DNA of 52,927 nt. Origin: an uncultured Opitutia bacterium. Its GTDB lineage: Bacteria; Verrucomicrobiota; Verrucomicrobiia; Opitutales; Opitutaceae. Below, piece after piece: positions 45,529 through 52,927 of the stretch. The notes beneath the pieces were generated by a model. The model was given only the letters and a program-made list of their open reading frames with translations, had not been told where the DNA came from and searched no databases. Location: positions 1 through 52,927 of the forward strand of contig CAIMFY010000018.1 of assembly GCA_903840415.1 (NCBI GenBank). The letters run 5' to 3'. Position 1 is the first letter of the stretch. Each line of letters opens with the position of its first letter. A program made the translations under genes and the position numbers.

Positions 45529-46800
45529 TTAACGTCCGCCGATCGATAGCGGTGTAATGCGCGTCCCGTCAGAGACTTTGTCGCCTGGGTAGACGACGAT
45601 TTGTTCGCTTTCGCGCAGGCCTTCGAGCACTTCGCTTTCGATTCCGTTGCTGCGGCCGACGCGAACCGTGCGCAATCGAGCGCGCCCGCCATCAACTGCA
45701 AACGCCTGCCAAGCTCCGCCGCGTTGAAACAATCCACCCGCAGGCGCACGCAGCGCCGTCGCGTTCTCCCAGATGACGACGCGCGCTTCGACCCGATAGC
45801 TGTCGCCGAGGGTGGGGCGCTTCTCGACTGGATCGGTGAAGTCGGCGACGACGTAGACACGCTGCTCCTCCACACCTAGCGCGGAAATTTTTGTGAAGGC
45901 CGATGGCTCGACGAGTCGCACCCGGGCCTGCAACGGCTCCGACCCGCCCCATTGCTCAAGCATCACGCGCGCGCCCGGCTTGATCGCCACGCCGTCGCGC
46001 GACAGCACCTCGATGCGCGCTTCGAGATCGGTGGGATCGCCGATTTCGAGAAGTGAAAATCCGGCTGGCACCACCCGGGCACTTTCTTGAAACACGCGCA
46101 GGATTCGTCCGTTCACCGGCGAGGTGATGACGAGCGGCTCGGCGCCGCTACCGGCTGGTTCGGAACCCGCCAAATGAGGCTGCCCGCGCGTAAGCAAGGC
46201 GCGGGCTTGCTGCAATTCGAACTCCGCGACCTTCAGCGCGAATTCCGCCGCGCGCGCGTCTTGAGCGGTCGTGTCGGCCCGCATCAGTGCGGCGTCAAAC
46301 TCCTGTGGTGACAAAACTTTCTTCGCGTAGAGTTCGTTCAGCCGCTGGAAGTCGGCGGTGAACATTTTTGCTGCTGCCGTCGCGCGCTCTTTTTGCGCGA
46401 GTGCCGCATCGCGCGCGGCTTCCGCACCGCGAACGCGCGCTTCGGCCTGGGCCTGGCTCCGCGCATCCAGAAAATCCGCACCGCTCGTCTCGAGCACGGC
46501 GAGCACCGTCTTGCCGGCTTCGACGGCCGCGCCCGCTTTCCAATCGATGCGCCGGAGTTGCCCGGCAACAGGTGCCGACACCAGAAACCGGTTTTTCACC
46601 CGCGTCATGCCCTCCTCGTCGACCGTGACGACGAGTGGTCCGCGCGCCACCGTCGCGACTTCGACCGACACGGCGCGCGGCCACAACCCGACGACGATCA
46701 GGGCGATGAGGATACCGGTGCCGAGCCACGGCAGCCGACGTCGCCACGCGGTCGCGCCGTTTTTCTTCGCAGCGGATGAGGGAGGAGGAGTTGGGTTCAT
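45529..46800 (-). CDS. periplasmic adaptor (HlyD/MacA family)
   Basis: A 423-residue membrane-fusion protein of a tripartite exporter. An N-terminal membrane anchor lies at about 24-42 (WLGTGILIALIVVGLW). The lipoyl half-motif FLVSAPVAGQLRRIDWKAGAAVEAGKTVLAVLE follows. A coiled-coil hairpin rich in Ala/Arg/Gln runs about 105-205. The second lipoyl half and beta-barrel (ITSPVNGRILRVFQESARVVPAGFSLLEIGD) end near 350. It is the first of three genes in the order adaptor-permease-ATPase on one strand. The stop is 4 bp from the convergent pdxH-like gene. Confidence 0.88.
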   Translation of the reverse strand: MNPTPPPSSAAKKNGATAWRRRLPWLGTGILIALIVVGLWPRAVSVEVATVARGPLVVTVDEEGMTRVKNRFLVSAPVAGQLRRIDWKAGAAVEAGKTVLAVLETSGADFLDARSQAQAEARVRGAEAARDAALAQKERATAAAKMFTADFQRLNELYAKKVLSPQEFDAALMRADTTAQDARAAEFALKVAEFELQQARALLTRGQPHLAGSEPAGSGAEPLVITSPVNGRILRVFQESARVVPAGFSLLEIGDPTDLEARIEVLSRDGVAIKPGARVMLEQWGGSEPLQARVRLVEPSAFTKISALGVEEQRVYVVADFTDPVEKRPTLGDSYRVEARVVIWENATALRAPAGGLFQRGGAWQAFAVDGGRARLRTVRVGRSNGIESEVLEGLRESEQIVVYPGDKVSDGTRITPLSIGGR

Positions 46801-46816
46801 CGAAAAAATCCGGGGC

Positions 46817-49183
46817 TCAGTCGAGGGCCTTCAGCGCGCTGACCAAGTCGATGTCTGCCAGTTTGCGGGCGGCGAACAGGGCCGACAATGCCGAAGCCAC
46901 CGCGACCACCAACACCGCAAACGCGTAGTTGGCCGGCGTGAGCACCAGCGGGAGGCGCACCGTCTCGGTGTTGACGCTCGAGATGATGCCGCGAGCAAAA
47001 CCGGAGCCGAGCACCAGGCCGATCGGGAGCGCGACGATCGTAAGCAGCACGAGTTCACCGACCAGCACCGCGCCGACTTCGCCGCGGGTGAAACCCAGCA
47101 CGCGCAGGGTGGCGAGTTCGCGGGCCCGCTCCGAGAGCGAAATCCGCGCGCTGTTGTAGATGATGCCGAAGGCCACGATCGTCGCGAACATCATATACAT
47201 TTTTTGCAGGAGGCCGATGCTTTCGCCGGTGGTCTTGCGAAAGCCCTCGCGGATCGAATCCTTGATTACACAGCCGGCGGCGCGCGGAGTGTTTTTGACA
47301 GCGTGGAGGAAATCGTTCCAGCGATCCGACGAGACGACGATGTGCGCGCCGCTGATCCGGTCGCCTTCGAGGAGCAGGCGGTTGAGCGCGTGGCGCTCCA
47401 TGTAGGCGGCGGTGCCGGCGAAATCCTGTGCGAGTGCGACGATGGGCACGGTGAGTTCACGCTCTTCGCCCTCGAGCACTTTCGCGACCACCGTATCGCC
47501 GACGCGCACGTCCAGAATCTCAGCCAGCTTGGTCGAAATCACGAGGCCGCGCTCGGGCAACGTGAGTTGGGTAGGTTCCGCGTCGATTACGCGGCTGAGC
47601 GTGCCGCGTTCGGGCAGACCTTGCAGCAGGAGGCGCCGCGTGATCGGGCCGGCGCGCAGTTCCACAGTGACAAAGCGAAATGGTTCCGCGAGCACGACGC
47701 CGGGCAGGTGGCGAAAATCCGCGATCGCGCGGCCGGCCTGCGGCTCGACGAGCGAGAGCGTCACGGTCTGCCGTTGCACGATGTCCCATTGAAAATCGAG
47801 CACGTAGTCGATGCCGTCGCGAAATGTGTTCGGCACGATTAGGATGGCGGTGGCGAGCGCGAGCGCGAGACACGTGAGGCCGCTCCGCACGGGGCGGCGC
47901 TCGATGTTGCGCAACGCCATCCGGAGCGAAGCGCTGCACCAGCGGGCCGCGCCAAATCTCTCCGCGAGTGCGGGCCGATAACTGGCCGGCGCCTCAGGCC
48001 GCATCGCCTCGGCCGGCGGCAACCGGACGGCGCGGCGCACGGCGCCGGCCACGCCGACAAACGCCGCGAGCGCGCTCACCGCCGCCGCCGCCACGAGCAC
48101 CCGCGTATCGAGCATGAAATCGAGCTGCGGAAACCGGAAGAAGAGATGATACATGATCACGAGTTTTCCCCCGAGAAAGATGCCGCCGGCCGTGCCGAGC
48201 CCGATGCCGAGAACGACGATCGCGAGCGCGAATTTGAAATAGTGCGCCCCGACCTGCGCGTTGCTGAACCCACACGCCTTGAGCATCGCGATTTGTTCGC
48301 GCTGGAGCGTAACTTGGCGGCTCATCACCGAATTCACCATGAACGCGGCGACACCCAGAAACACGACGGGGAACGCGATCGACAGGCCTTGGAGGACGCG
48401 AATCTCGTCGTCGACCCGGCGGTGCGAGGGATGGTTGTCGCGACCGTAGGCGCCGCGGCCGCCATACGGCGCCAGCACGCGATCGACGGCCGCCACGACG
48501 TCGCCTTCCGAGGCGCCGGGAGCGAGCGAGAGGGCGACGTTGTTGAACGCGCCGTAAAGTTGAAACGCCGTCGCCAGCTCGCGGTAGGGCATCCAGAAAA
48601 CACCGTAGGTTTTGTTGTCGGGCAAAGCGGCGCCGGGCGGCGACTCAAAAATAAATTCCGGTGACAGCGCGATGCCAGTGATTGTGAACGTCTGTTTCGC
48701 GCCATTGAGGATCGCAGAAATCTTGGCGCCGGGCTTCAGGCCGTGCGCTTCGGCGAACGCCTCGCCGGCGGCGATTTCGCCGCGAGTCGTCCGGCCCAGC
48801 GGCAGGCGACCGGCGCGGAGGTAGGGGAGATTGAGCACGATTGGAGCGCGCTCGGGCAGCGAGTTGATGAAGCCGACGGCGGGCTCGGGCAGGCCGGGCA
48901 CATCGAGCGCGGCGCGAATCGCGATGCCCGTCTGCACGGTCGCGACGCCGGGAATCGCGGCGAGTTGATCGCGCACGGCGTTGGGGGCGCGCTTGAGCTG
49001 CGCGAACACATGGGCGAAACGATTTTGCTCGTAATACGCGTCGCGCGTCGAGGTGAGCGAGAGGATCAGCGAGCGCGTCATGATCATCATCGCGAGGCCG
49101 CACGCCATCACGAGCGCGACAGCGATCGCCTGCGACTTCAGGGCGCGGAGATCGCGGAGGAGTTTGACGTCGAGGAGGCTCAT
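46817..49183 (-). CDS. ABC transporter permease, FtsX/MacB type with two FtsX domains
   Basis: A roughly 788-residue membrane protein. An N-terminal helix (about 18-40) is followed by a large periplasmic domain. A first FtsX-type three-helix core follows (VVFLGVAAFMVNSV..., ALAIVVLGIGLGTAGGIFLGG, and a third near 365-385). After an internal helix (LTCLALALATAILIV) a second periplasmic domain and a second FtsX core at the C-terminus (MYMMFATIVAFGIIYNSARISLSERARELATLRVLGF) complete it. The sequence around ERARELATLRVLGFTRGEV is the typical FtsX coupling motif. The start may be ATG at 49183 or 49195. Substrate unknown; lipid, lipoprotein or antibiotic export are family possibilities. Confidence 0.87.
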   Translation of the reverse strand: MSLLDVKLLRDLRALKSQAIAVALVMACGLAMMIMTRSLILSLTSTRDAYYEQNRFAHVFAQLKRAPNAVRDQLAAIPGVATVQTGIAIRAALDVPGLPEPAVGFINSLPERAPIVLNLPYLRAGRLPLGRTTRGEIAAGEAFAEAHGLKPGAKISAILNGAKQTFTITGIALSPEFIFESPPGAALPDNKTYGVFWMPYRELATAFQLYGAFNNVALSLAPGASEGDVVAAVDRVLAPYGGRGAYGRDNHPSHRRVDDEIRVLQGLSIAFPVVFLGVAAFMVNSVMSRQVTLQREQIAMLKACGFSNAQVGAHYFKFALAIVVLGIGLGTAGGIFLGGKLVIMYHLFFRFPQLDFMLDTRVLVAAAAVSALAAFVGVAGAVRRAVRLPPAEAMRPEAPASYRPALAERFGAARWCSASLRMALRNIERRPVRSGLTCLALALATAILIVPNTFRDGIDYVLDFQWDIVQRQTVTLSLVEPQAGRAIADFRHLPGVVLAEPFRFVTVELRAGPITRRLLLQGLPERGTLSRVIDAEPTQLTLPERGLVISTKLAEILDVRVGDTVVAKVLEGEERELTVPIVALAQDFAGTAAYMERHALNRLLLEGDRISGAHIVVSSDRWNDFLHAVKNTPRAAGCVIKDSIREGFRKTTGESIGLLQKMYMMFATIVAFGIIYNSARISLSERARELATLRVLGFTRGEVGAVLVGELVLLTIVALPIGLVLGSGFARGIISSVNTETVRLPLVLTPANYAFAVLVVAVASALSALFAARKLADIDLVSALKALD

Positions 49184-49201
49184 CGCGCGTGGCATCGCGT
49201 T

Positions 49202-49954
49202 TCACCAAGCGAGATCGCGCACTAAACCGCGCTGAGTGTTGGTGCGGGCGTGGATGATGCGGCCGTCGGAAAGCGTGAAGACGCGATCGGCCATGTCGGC
49301 GAGAATCGCGTTGTGCGTGATGATGACGGTGAGCGTGCCGAGTTCGCGGTTGATGTGCTCGATCGCTTCGAGGACGGTGATGCCGGTGTGTACGTCGAGG
49401 GCGCCAGTCGGCTCGTCGCAGAGGAGGACGGCGGGCCGTTTGGCAATGGCGCGAGCGATCGCGACGCGTTGCTGCTCGCCGCCGGAGAGCTGCGCCGGAA
49501 AATGATCGAGGCGCTCGCCGAGGCCGACGAGGTGGAGTGCGTCTTCAGGCGCCATCGGGTCGGCGCAGATTTCCGTGATGAGGGCGACGTTTTCGCGCGC
49601 GGTCAGGCTGGGAATGAGATTATAGGCTTGGAAGACGAAACCGACGGCATCGCGGCGGAACTGCGTGAGCGCCTTTTCGTCGGCGCGCCCGAGATCCCAA
49701 CCACGATAGTGGAGCGTGCCGCTCGTCGGGGAGTCGAGGCCGCCAAGTTGGTTGAGGAGCGTGGATTTTCCGCTGCCCGAAGCGCCGAGCAGGACGATAA
49801 GTTCGCTCGCCAACAAATCGAGATCGACGCCGCGCAGCGCGGTGACGGCGGCCTCGCCCTCACCGTAAACGCGGAGCAAATCGCGCACGTGAAACACGGA
49901 CTCGCGCCCCGCCTGATCGGCGGGGGAAGAAACTGCGGCAGCGGTGGCGGGCAT
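49202..49954 (-). CDS. ABC transporter ATPase (LolD/MacB-like)
   Basis: A 250-residue ATPase that powers the permease beside it. Walker [19 protein letters not shown] (about residue 57), Q-loop [17 protein letters not shown], signature [15 protein letters not shown], Walker [13 protein letters not shown], and the H-loop VIITHN. These match the LolD/MacB/DevA group that pairs with FtsX-type permeases. It lies upstream of the permease (7-18 bp apart depending on the start) and completes an adaptor-permease-ATPase operon. Confidence 0.93.
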   Translation of the reverse strand: MPATAAAVSSPADQAGRESVFHVRDLLRVYGEGEAAVTALRGVDLDLLASELIVLLGASGSGKSTLLNQLGGLDSPTSGTLHYRGWDLGRADEKALTQFRRDAVGFVFQAYNLIPSLTARENVALITEICADPMAPEDALHLVGLGERLDHFPAQLSGGEQQRVAIARAIAKRPAVLLCDEPTGALDVHTGITVLEAIEHINRELGTLTVIITHNAILADMADRVFTLSDGRIIHARTNTQRGLVRDLAW

Positions 49955-50068
49955 GGAGGAATCGAGTCAGCCAAGAAATCGATTCGCGGTCGCTGCGGCA
50001 ACGCGCAAAAGAAAATCGATGGCCACGGTCGTTTGAAGCGCACCGGACGCCGCAAACATTTCAGAGGT

Positions 50069-51439
50069 TTACAGGCCTGGCAGTGCAGCGCGAGCGGCCT
50101 CGATGGCTTTTACGCGGTCAGCGGCGCGGCGCTCGGCGAGGGGGATTTGTTTCGCGTCGGACTTCGCGAGATAATCGCGGATGCGTGTGGTCTGCCCGGA
50201 ATCGAGATCGAAATGTTGCGCGACGATGAGCCACGCGAGCGCTTCGGTGTAGTCGGCTTTGGTGCCGGTGCCGTTGGCGTAGAGTGCGCCGAGATTGTAA
50301 ATGGCGGTGCGCACGCCGCCGCGGGCGGCTTGGAGAGTGAAGGCGAATGCCTTCGCGTCGTCGCGCGCGGTCTGCAGGCCTTTCGTGTAGAGTTCGGCCA
50401 GCAGGGCGGCGGCATCGGCGCTGTCGGCTTCGGCGCCGCGTTCGAGGATGGCGACCGCGTGCGACACATCGACGGAGACCTGCTGGCCGTTGAGATAAAT
50501 CTGACCGAGCGCAGCGAGCGCATCGGGGTGGCCTCGGTCGGCGGCGGTCTGGAGCGCGGTCACACCGGGCCAAGTCAACGCGCGGCCGGTGGGCAGGACG
50601 AGTTTGATGGGTGATTCCGGGAGCGGGCCGTCGGCCAGGCCGCTGATCGGAGGCAACGCGGGCATCGACGGTTGGGGGAGAGTGGGGGACGCGGCCGGCT
50701 CAAGCGCAATTTTCTCCAGGGGCTTTCCTTCGGGTTTGGCGAGCGGCGGTGGGACCAACTTCTCGACAGCCGGCGTCATGCTCTGGTTTGCGCTGGTGGG
50801 AGAAACATAGACGAGCGGCGCGGGTGGCGGGAGGAATTTCACGACGCTGCCTTGCGCGAGTTCACGCTCGAGCTCGGGCGCGCGTTTTTCGCCCGCGGCG
50901 ATCCACTCCGGGTGGCGAAGCGAGCGCACATGGGCACGGAGTTCATCCTCGGTGGTGCCGGCGGTGCCATGTTGTTTTGCGAGGATGAGCCAGCCGAGGC
51001 CCTCGGCGTAGTCGCGCGGCACGCCGCGTCCCGTGGAATACGCGACCCCAAGATTGCGAAACGCCTCGGGCGTGCCGCCGGCCGCCGCGGCGCGGAAGTA
51101 GGCGAGTGCGCGCGTCTGATCTTGGGAGACGGAGTCGCCGTGTTCGAGCAACATGCCGAGGCGGAACGCGGCGCTCGGTTGTCCGGCGCGGGCCGCCTGT
51201 TCGAGGAGAGTGAGCGCGCGTGGGACGTCCTGCGGAAAATCGGCATCGCCGCGCAGCAGCGCTTCGCCGAGTTGGGCGCAGGCTTTGGGATTGCCGCTTT
51301 TGGCGGCGGCTTGGAGTTCAGCGGCGTTGGACCACGCGTTGCCGCCAGTACGCGAGAGCAGGACAGGCTTGGAGTCCTGCGCAAAAATCGAAGCGACGAA
51401 CGCGAATCCAAGAGCGAGTCGCCGGGCGAGAATTCTCAT
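50069..51439 (-). CDS. secreted Sel1-repeat protein
   Basis: A 456-residue protein with a signal peptide (MRILARRLALGFAFVASIFAQ) and two blocks of Sel1-like repeats (A-x-x-x-Y/W-x-x-A-A/x-x-G motifs). The first is about 40-190 (AACAQLGEALLRGDADFPQDVPRAL..., RLGMLLEHGDSVSQDQTRALAYFRAAAAGGTPEAF), the second about 300-420. A proline-rich linker (about 205-295, LPPPAPLVYVSP, VPPPLAKPEG, TLPQPSMPALPP) joins them. Sel1 repeats usually mediate protein contacts; no enzyme domain is visible. It lies 47 bp downstream of recA on the same strand, possibly co-transcribed. Confidence 0.85.
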   Translation of the reverse strand: MRILARRLALGFAFVASIFAQDSKPVLLSRTGGNAWSNAAELQAAAKSGNPKACAQLGEALLRGDADFPQDVPRALTLLEQAARAGQPSAAFRLGMLLEHGDSVSQDQTRALAYFRAAAAGGTPEAFRNLGVAYSTGRGVPRDYAEGLGWLILAKQHGTAGTTEDELRAHVRSLRHPEWIAAGEKRAPELERELAQGSVVKFLPPPAPLVYVSPTSANQSMTPAVEKLVPPPLAKPEGKPLEKIALEPAASPTLPQPSMPALPPISGLADGPLPESPIKLVLPTGRALTWPGVTALQTAADRGHPDALAALGQIYLNGQQVSVDVSHAVAILERGAEADSADAAALLAELYTKGLQTARDDAKAFAFTLQAARGGVRTAIYNLGALYANGTGTKADYTEALAWLIVAQHFDLDSGQTTRIRDYLAKSDAKQIPLAERRAADRVKAIEAARAALPGL

Positions 51440-51486
51440 TCCGCTTAGAACACCACCGCCGCGGGAAGTTCGTCGAGTCTAACCGA

Positions 51487-52563
51487 TCACGCTTCCGGTT
51501 CGCCGCCGGTCACGGGTTCGCCGACCTTGATGGTAACTTTTTCGAGAATCGCCTGGGAGATTTTTTCGGCGAGCTCGGGCTTTTCCTTGAGCGCGAGCTT
51601 GGCGGCGTCGCGACCCTGGCCGACGAGCGCGCCTTCGTAGGCGATCCAAGCGCCTTTCTTTTCGAGAATCTTGTGCTCGAGGCCGAGATCGAGGAGCGAG
51701 CCGATCTTCGAGATGCCCTCATCATACATGATATCGAACTCCACCTCGGTGAACGGCGGGGCGATCTTGTTCTTCACGATTTTGATCTTCGTGCGGTTGC
51801 CGATGACTTTGCCCTCGGGCGTCTTGATCTGGTCCTTACGGCGGATGTCGATACGGACGGACGAGAAGAACTTTAGCGCGCGGCCACCGGACGTCGTCTC
51901 GGGGCTGCCAAACATCACGCCGATCTTTTCGCGAATCTGGTTGGTGAAGATGCACACGCAGTTCGTCTTGCTGACGACAGCGGTGAGCCGGCGCATGGCC
52001 TGCGACATCAGGCGGGCCTGGCTGCCCATGGTCATGTCGCCCATCTGACCGTCTAGTTCGGCCTTCGTGATCAACGCGGCGACGGAATCGAGGACGATGA
52101 CGTCGATCGAGTTGGAGCGAATGAGCGTCTCCATGATGTTGAGCGCGTCTTCGCCGGAGTCGGGCTGGGAAACGAGAAGATCATCCAACTTCACGCCGAC
52201 GACGCGCGCATATTTCGGGTCGAGCGCGTGCTCGACGTCGATGAAGGCGGCGAGGCCGCCTTTTTTCTGTGCCTCGGCGATGACGCTGAGACAAAAGGTG
52301 GTCTTGCCGGACGATTCCGGACCGTAGATTTCGATGATGCGACCCTTGGGCAGGCCGCCGACACCGAGCGCGAGATCGATGGCGAGCGAGCCGGTCGAAA
52401 GAGTTTCGACCTTCATCTTCTGGTTGCTGCCGAGGCGCATGATTGAGCCTTCGCCGAACTGCTTCGTAATGGCGGAGAGTGCGAGGTCGATGTTCTTGTC
52501 GCGGGCGTGGGTGGCGACGGAAGGAGCGGCGGCGGTGACTTTGGCGGGGGCGACTTTGGACAT
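51487..52563 (-). CDS. recA: recombinase A
   Basis: DNA strand-exchange ATPase of homologous recombination and the SOS response. P-loop [12 protein letters not shown] near residue 73, [23 protein letters not shown]-type Walker B ([15 protein letters not shown]), and loop 1/2 region [31 protein letters not shown]. Length 358 is standard. The frame is open upstream to 52683, but the ATG at 52563 gives the family-like N-terminus (SKVAPAK...[24 protein letters not shown]). A LexA-type palindrome lies about 115 bp upstream. Confidence 0.97.
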   Translation of the reverse strand: MSKVAPAKVTAAAPSVATHARDKNIDLALSAITKQFGEGSIMRLGSNQKMKVETLSTGSLAIDLALGVGGLPKGRIIEIYGPESSGKTTFCLSVIAEAQKKGGLAAFIDVEHALDPKYARVVGVKLDDLLVSQPDSGEDALNIMETLIRSNSIDVIVLDSVAALITKAELDGQMGDMTMGSQARLMSQAMRRLTAVVSKTNCVCIFTNQIREKIGVMFGSPETTSGGRALKFFSSVRIDIRRKDQIKTPEGKVIGNRTKIKIVKNKIAPPFTEVEFDIMYDEGISKIGSLLDLGLEHKILEKKGAWIAYEGALVGQGRDAAKLALKEKPELAEKISQAILEKVTIKVGEPVTGGEPEA

Positions 52564-52927
52564 GGTGATGAGTGTCTGAGGGCTTTGGTTGTGGTTAAAA
52601 AAGAGAGTGATCGGCAGCGGGCGAGTCGGGATTTGCGAGGCAAAAACGATGCTGGCCGAGCGAGAGATAGGTGACGTGTTCATTTGAACACGTCAAGCTT
52701 TTGTGGTGCCCACGATCGACACTTTAGGCGCTGGCGCGAAATCAACCGCGCTGGAGTCAACCGCGCAGCGCACCGTCAGGTCTGAATTGAATGGCGCTTA
52801 ATTGGAACACGTTGGTTTCCAGCGATTGCGATGGGGAGATTCTTTGTACAGATGACGGGGTTTGTTGAGCAAGGCATAAGCTTTAGGTCGTCGTTTCACG
52901 GCCCGCGGCTCACGGCGGTGTGGGCGC
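52564..52927. other. intergenic stretch upstream of recA to the window edge
   Basis: Contains the recA leader and LexA-type operator (52673-52696). A direct repeat TCAACCGCGC occurs at 52742-52751 and 52757-52766 (15-bp period). A plus-strand frame opens at ATG 52831 and is still open at the edge. No strong homology was seen in that frame (MGRFFVQMTGF...), so I do not call it a gene. Confidence 0.6.
52673..52696 (-). promoter_or_regulatory. LexA-type operator overlapping the recA promoter
   Basis: A perfect palindrome with 10-bp arms and a 2-bp centre (GACGTGTTCA-tt-TGAACACGTC, 52673-52694) contains TGTTC-ATTT-GAACA at 52677-52690. This matches the form TGTTC-N4-GAACA reported, as I recall, for Verrucomicrobia LexA. 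On the minus strand TTGACG at 52696-52691 is a plausible -35 directly overlapping it. The palindrome fills the spacer, and a weak -10 (around CACCTA/CCTATC) follows. Repression by LexA is inferred. Confidence 0.75.

Noticed and set aside
52742-52766. Two copies of TCAACCGCGC at 15-bp spacing, considered as an iteron or CRISPR-like unit.
   Set aside because: Only two copies and no array; more likely chance or a small tandem duplication.
52831-52927. A plus-strand frame open to the right edge (MGRFFVQMTGF...).
   Set aside because: Short, with no Shine-Dalgarno, no recognised motif and no way to see its end.

Overview
The window looks like chromosomal DNA of a GC-rich verrucomicrobiote, most likely of the Opitutales/Opitutaceae. 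This is inferred from several signs. Upstream of recA sits a palindrome of the form TGTTC-N4-GAACA, which matches the LexA motif described for Verrucomicrobia. OleC- and OleD-like genes lie side by side. Many leaders lack a Shine-Dalgarno sequence. The proteins are alanine-, arginine- and glycine-rich, as expected at high GC. I see no transposase, integrase, phage gene, CRISPR array, rRNA or tRNA, so this reads as core chromosome with a few accessory genes.

Left part (1-16.6 kb): a minus-strand run of miaB, a small membrane protein and gmk. A plus-strand run follows: 5'-nucleotidase-like phosphoesterase, lytic transglycosylase, TPR-like protein and DAHP synthase. It converges stop-to-stop on rlmN. 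Then come an 89-residue orphan with its own promoter, a GH88-type glycosidase, marC preceded by a possible coupled leader peptide, an M20 peptidase, and a plus-strand group of pdxH, a hybrid histidine kinase, a RmlD-like reductase and a short lipoate/octanoate ligase. In this group pdxH/kinase and reductase/ligase overlap by 4 bp.

Middle part (16.6-34.1 kb): an EF-hand membrane protein, an OafA-type acyltransferase and an RlmD-like RNA methyltransferase on the minus strand. A TrmH/SpoU methyltransferase diverges from RlmD. Both methyltransferases appear to start inside the arms of one 28-bp inverted repeat. Next are oleD and oleC (no oleA or oleB nearby), a small lipoprotein and RNase D. Plus-strand genes follow: queC, queE, an ExoD-like protein, a glyoxalase-fold protein and an MFS transporter. 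Then come nagB and a ferrous-iron uptake operon, feoA-feoB plus a 56-residue Cys-rich membrane protein.

Right part (34.2-52.9 kb): a complete F1Fo ATP synthase operon (atpBEFHAGDC, proton-type c subunit) with a terminator. Upstream lies mnmE-mnmG-trmB, which is visibly AT-richer than everything around it. A second pdxH-like gene, a MacAB-like tripartite exporter (adaptor, FtsX permease, ATPase), a Sel1-repeat protein and recA with a LexA-type operator complete the window.

Functionally the window is rich in RNA modification (miaB, rlmN, rlmD-like, spoU-like, queC/queE, trmB, mnmG, mnmE). The rest is energy conservation, iron uptake, cell-envelope functions and DNA repair. All calls come from reading motifs by eye; no database search was run.
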